A stretch of 44,470 nt of DNA. It comes from Chitinophagaceae bacterium. Its GTDB lineage: Bacteria; Bacteroidota; Bacteroidia; Chitinophagales; Chitinophagaceae. The translations under genes were made by a program, and so were the position numbers. Below, piece by piece: positions 42,296-44,470 of this stretch. Location of the stretch: the NCBI GenBank assembly GCA_019752295.1, contig JAIEMK010000008.1, positions 1-44,470 on the forward strand, in the 5' to 3' direction. The notes below the pieces were generated by a model. That model searched no databases. It was not told the DNA's origin and worked only from the letters and a program-made list of their open reading frames with translations. Every line of letters begins with the position of its first letter. Within the stretch, counting starts at the first letter, position 1.

Positions 42296-42700
42296 TCAGT
42301 TGCTTAATTTACTTGCTGTTTCAGATATAACTTTTTTCATTGTTTCAAATGAATTGCTTACAGACAACCTGTTTAAAATTAGTCCAGACCTAGGGTCAAT
42401 TAAAGCAATAGCCCCCGTGCTATATTCTTTTAGGCTTATCTCATAAACTCCAGCACTCATTAACTCAGACCTAGATCGTGCTTTGCTCCTTTTATTTGTC
42501 ACATCGTTAATCACTACATTAACATTTTCAGAAGAAACATATAATGGAATTAATTCGTTTTTAATCTTGCCGTCATTTGCCCTACAGGTTGGGCACCAAT
42601 TTGCCCGAGTAACTAAAACAATCAGTTTCTTATTTGTTTGTGAATAAACAATTGTACTTCCAATCAGTAAAAAAATAAAAAATAACACAGTTTTTTGCAT
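42296..42700 (-). CDS. Exported thioredoxin-like protein (CPTC)
   Basis: Protein of 134 aa with signal peptide (1-20, VYSQ) and LIVLVTRANWCPTCRANDGKIKNEL (C36, C39). The part after the active site is short and lacks a clear cis-Pro motif, so it is a divergent thioredoxin fold. Stands alone upstream of the arsenosugar operon, divergent from it. Confidence 0.8.
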   Translation of the reverse strand: MQKTVLFFIFLLIGSTIVYSQTNKKLIVLVTRANWCPTCRANDGKIKNELIPLYVSSENVNVVINDVTNKRSKARSRSELMSAGVYEISLKEYSTGAIALIDPRSGLILNRLSVSNSFETMKKVISETASKLSN

Positions 42701-42859
42701 AAAATCGTTTAAATGTAAAGTCGAACAGAAAGCTTATTACTTACATTTATTAAAAAAATAGATATGCAATAAACATAGTGCCAAAATAAAATAATGGTAT
42801 TGTAAGGCTTTAAGCAATTTAGCGTCACTACCAAAATGGCCATGATGTTCTATATGGTA

Positions 42860-42921
42860 GTTATCAACCAAAATGTTTGTTGCAAACTAAGTACAACCAA
42901 AATCAATAAAAAACACATGAA
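42860..42921 (+). repeat. Dispersed leader cassette, copy C (before arsenosugar operon)
   Basis: GTTATCAACCAAAATG aligns with GTCACCAACTGAAATG of copy A with four differences, all transitions. AAATGTTTGTT and AATCAATAAAAAACACATG are identical, with the same spacing within 1 bp. The upstream palindrome of copy A is not kept. Confidence 0.7.
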
Positions 42922-43252
42922 TAATAGCTATTATAATTCAGAGGATTTAAAAAAATTCAGTAAAATTTCTGATTTTCAAAAAGTGTTAGGTGACAAATTT
43001 TTCGATTACTATAACGAGGTATTCAAGGATAGTGAATTAAGTGCCAGAGAAAAATCTATAATTGCATTAGCTGTTGCACATGCAATTCAATGTCCTTATT
43101 GTATAGATGCTTATAGTAGCGATGCTTATGAGAAGGGATGGAGTGAAGGGCAAATGATGGAAGCAGTCCACGTGGCTTCTGCTATTCGTGGAGGAGCATC
43201 ACTAGTTCATGGTGTTCAGATGATGAATAAAATCAAAGAAATTGCAATGTGA
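42917..43252 (+). CDS. Arsenosugar-associated AhpD-like (peroxidase-like) protein
   Basis: Protein of 111 aa from ATG 42917. LSAREKSIIALAVAHAIQCPYCIDAYSSDAYEKGWSEGQMMEAVHVASAIRGGASLVHGVQMMNK has the AhpD CxxC (CPYC) and matches the small AhpD-like protein that regularly precedes arsS. The frame continues 27 codons upstream, but that part coincides with the shared leader. It ends with TGATG, where arsS begins, so the two are coupled. Confidence 0.9.
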   Translation: MNNSYYNSEDLKKFSKISDFQKVLGDKFFDYYNEVFKDSELSAREKSIIALAVAHAIQCPYCIDAYSSDAYEKGWSEGQMMEAVHVASAIRGGASLVHGVQMMNKIKEIAM

Positions 43253-44304
43253 TGATAAGATCCCTCAAATCACAACAAAATAAATTGTCAATAGCTAGTG
43301 AGCAATTAGAGATATTAGAACATAGTTTACGCAACAATAATATCCTTATTCCATTTCAACAAAAACTAGATGAATGTGGGCTATATCCTTTAAAGCCCTC
43401 AAGTATCAACACCTTTCAAATCAATATAGGCAAAATGTGCAATCAGGTCTGCAAACATTGCCATGTGGATGCTGGACCCGATCGAAAAGAAATTATGAGC
43501 AAAGAAATTATGATTCTTTGTTTAAAAGTATTAGAACAGAATCCAGTATTAGAAACGGTTGATCTCACCGGAGGAGCGCCGGAAATGAATCCAAATTTTC
43601 GATGGTTTGTACAAGAAATTAAAAAATTAAATAGGCATATTCTAGTGCGCTGTAATCTTACCATTATTCTGGCAAATAGTAAATATGCAGACTTGCCCAT
43701 TTTTTATAAAGAAAACAAAATTGAAATAGTTTCATCCCTTCCGTTCTATACTAAAGACAGAACAGATCGCCAGAGAGGTCAAGGTGTGTTCCAAGATAGC
43801 ATTCAAGCGTTACAAATGCTAAATGAAGTTGGTTATGGTCAAACTGGTGCAGATCTTATTTTAAATTTGGTGTATAACCCTGCAGGAGCATTTCTACCTT
43901 CTTCACAAAAAATTCTAGAGAAAGAATACAAACAGGAATTGCTAGAGCATTATGGTATTTCTTTTAATAGTCTTTTTACAATTACCAATCTACCAATCAG
44001 TCGTTTTTTAGACTATCTATTACAAACCGGAAATTATGAAAATTATTTAGAAAAACTAATAACTGCCTACAACCCCACTGCAGCATCCAATGTAATGTGT
44101 AGGAATACAATTTCGGTTGGATGGGACGGGTACCTCTATGATTGTGATTTCAATCAAATGCTGGAATTGAAAGTAGCAATTCCTCAAAAACATATTTCCT
44201 TATTTAGTTTAAGTCAATTGACTAACAGAAGTATTATAATCGGGCAACATTGCTACGGATGTACTGCAGGAGCCGGATCTAGTTGTGGTGGCACTTTAAT
44301 ATAA
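43252..44304 (+). CDS. arsS: Arsenosugar biosynthesis radical SAM protein ArsS
   Basis: Radical SAM enzyme of 350 aa. Cluster motif MCNQVCKHCHVDAGP (CxxxCxxC) and TVDLTGGAPEMNPNFRWFV follow the family pattern. C-terminal cysteines in VMCRNTISVGWDGYLYDCDFNQ and HCYGCTAGAGSSCGGTL match the ArsS C-terminal domain. ArsS joins the 5'-deoxyadenosyl group to methylated arsenic to give the arsenosugar precursor (family knowledge). ATG 43252 overlaps the stop of the AhpD-like gene. Confidence 0.93.
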   Translation: MIRSLKSQQNKLSIASEQLEILEHSLRNNNILIPFQQKLDECGLYPLKPSSINTFQINIGKMCNQVCKHCHVDAGPDRKEIMSKEIMILCLKVLEQNPVLETVDLTGGAPEMNPNFRWFVQEIKKLNRHILVRCNLTIILANSKYADLPIFYKENKIEIVSSLPFYTKDRTDRQRGQGVFQDSIQALQMLNEVGYGQTGADLILNLVYNPAGAFLPSSQKILEKEYKQELLEHYGISFNSLFTITNLPISRFLDYLLQTGNYENYLEKLITAYNPTAASNVMCRNTISVGWDGYLYDCDFNQMLELKVAIPQKHISLFSLSQLTNRSIIIGQHCYGCTAGAGSSCGGTLI

Positions 44305-44314
44305 AACTCAAAAC

Positions 44315-44470
44315 ATGTCATATTTAGAAACTACTAAACACATCTACAAAGATGCTGCAGTAAATCCACAAGTAGGGTTATGTTGCACAACTACGCCTAT
44401 ATGGCAGCTTCCAGAGTTGAGTATCCCAAGCAAAATGCTAGAAATGAACTACGGATGCGGAAGTACAGTA
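44315..44470 (+). CDS. Arsenosugar-cluster methyltransferase, cut by window edge
   Basis: Open from ATG 44315 to the window end (52 codons). MSYLETTKHIYKDAA...GLCCTTTPIWQLP...MLEMNYGCGSTV resembles the class I SAM-dependent methyltransferase that follows arsS; NYGCGSTV is the start of the SAM-binding loop. The LCC pair could bind arsenic (inference). It begins 10 bp after arsS. Confidence 0.8.
   Translation, partial: MSYLETTKHIYKDAAVNPQVGLCCTTTPIWQLPELSIPSKMLEMNYGCGSTV

Noticed and set aside
1..44470. tRNA, rRNA, CRISPR arrays, insertion sequences or prophage genes
   Set aside because: No cloverleaf, repeat-spacer series, transposase, integrase or phage structural motif was seen on either strand.

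Overview
The window reads as chromosomal DNA of an AT-rich member of the Bacteroidota, most likely a Chitinophagaceae/Sphingobacteriia-type organism. Supporting signs are a complete ECF sigma / FecR anti-sigma / SusC / SusD set, many short lipoprotein signal peptides, Bacteroidota -7 promoter boxes (TAnnTTTG), almost no Shine-Dalgarno sequences, and a bacillithiol-type deacetylase. I saw no rRNA, tRNA, CRISPR array, insertion sequence or phage gene. The outermost genes at both ends are cut by the window edge.

Layout. 1-4690: a histidine kinase/response regulator pair, divergent from a ClC chloride/proton antiporter and an exported coiled-coil protein; this part is visibly more AT-rich than what follows. 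4925-10160: a papain-like protease, an unusual two-half ABC ATPase, a DnaJ-KTSC protein and a B12-type radical SAM protein. 10221-11177: a class II Fic protein behind a promoter with a palindromic operator. 11304-18624 (minus): a sigma-FecR-SusC-SusD uptake locus ending in a metallophosphoesterase lipoprotein. 18743-23099: a DJ-1/PfpI protein, a Crp/Fnr-family regulator, a fragment of a mercuric-reductase-like flavoprotein, an FMN glutamate synthase-like protein and an LpxR lipid A deacylase.

23403-33454 (all minus): a PAS sensor without an ATPase domain, a DUF3179 lipoprotein, an outer membrane protein, a peroxiredoxin-like protein, YceI, an alpha/beta hydrolase, a thioredoxin, an FG-GAP/ASPIC protein, a membrane protein, an AhpD-like protein and a rhodanese-thioredoxin fusion. 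33779-41231 (all plus): an AraC regulator, two small exported proteins, an NmrA-like and a deiodinase-like protein, then a TetR gene followed by DsrE-like, PNPOx-like, [2Fe-2S] ferredoxin and BshB1-like genes, with matching palindromes before tetR and dsrE. 41255-44470: a DUF2798 protein, a second AhpD-like protein, a thioredoxin-like protein, and the start of an arsenosugar cluster (AhpD-like protein, ArsS radical SAM enzyme, methyltransferase cut by the edge).

Common theme and most novel signal. From about 23 kb on, the region is dominated by thiol, peroxide and flavin/iron-sulfur redox proteins. The most unusual sequence signal is a homologous leader of about 60-90 bp placed directly before three unrelated genes: DnaJ-KTSC (7361-7445), DUF3179 (25758-25843, minus) and the arsenosugar operon (42860-42921). 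It looks like a dispersed regulatory cassette linking these loci. Functional calls come from recognising motifs by eye; no database search was run.
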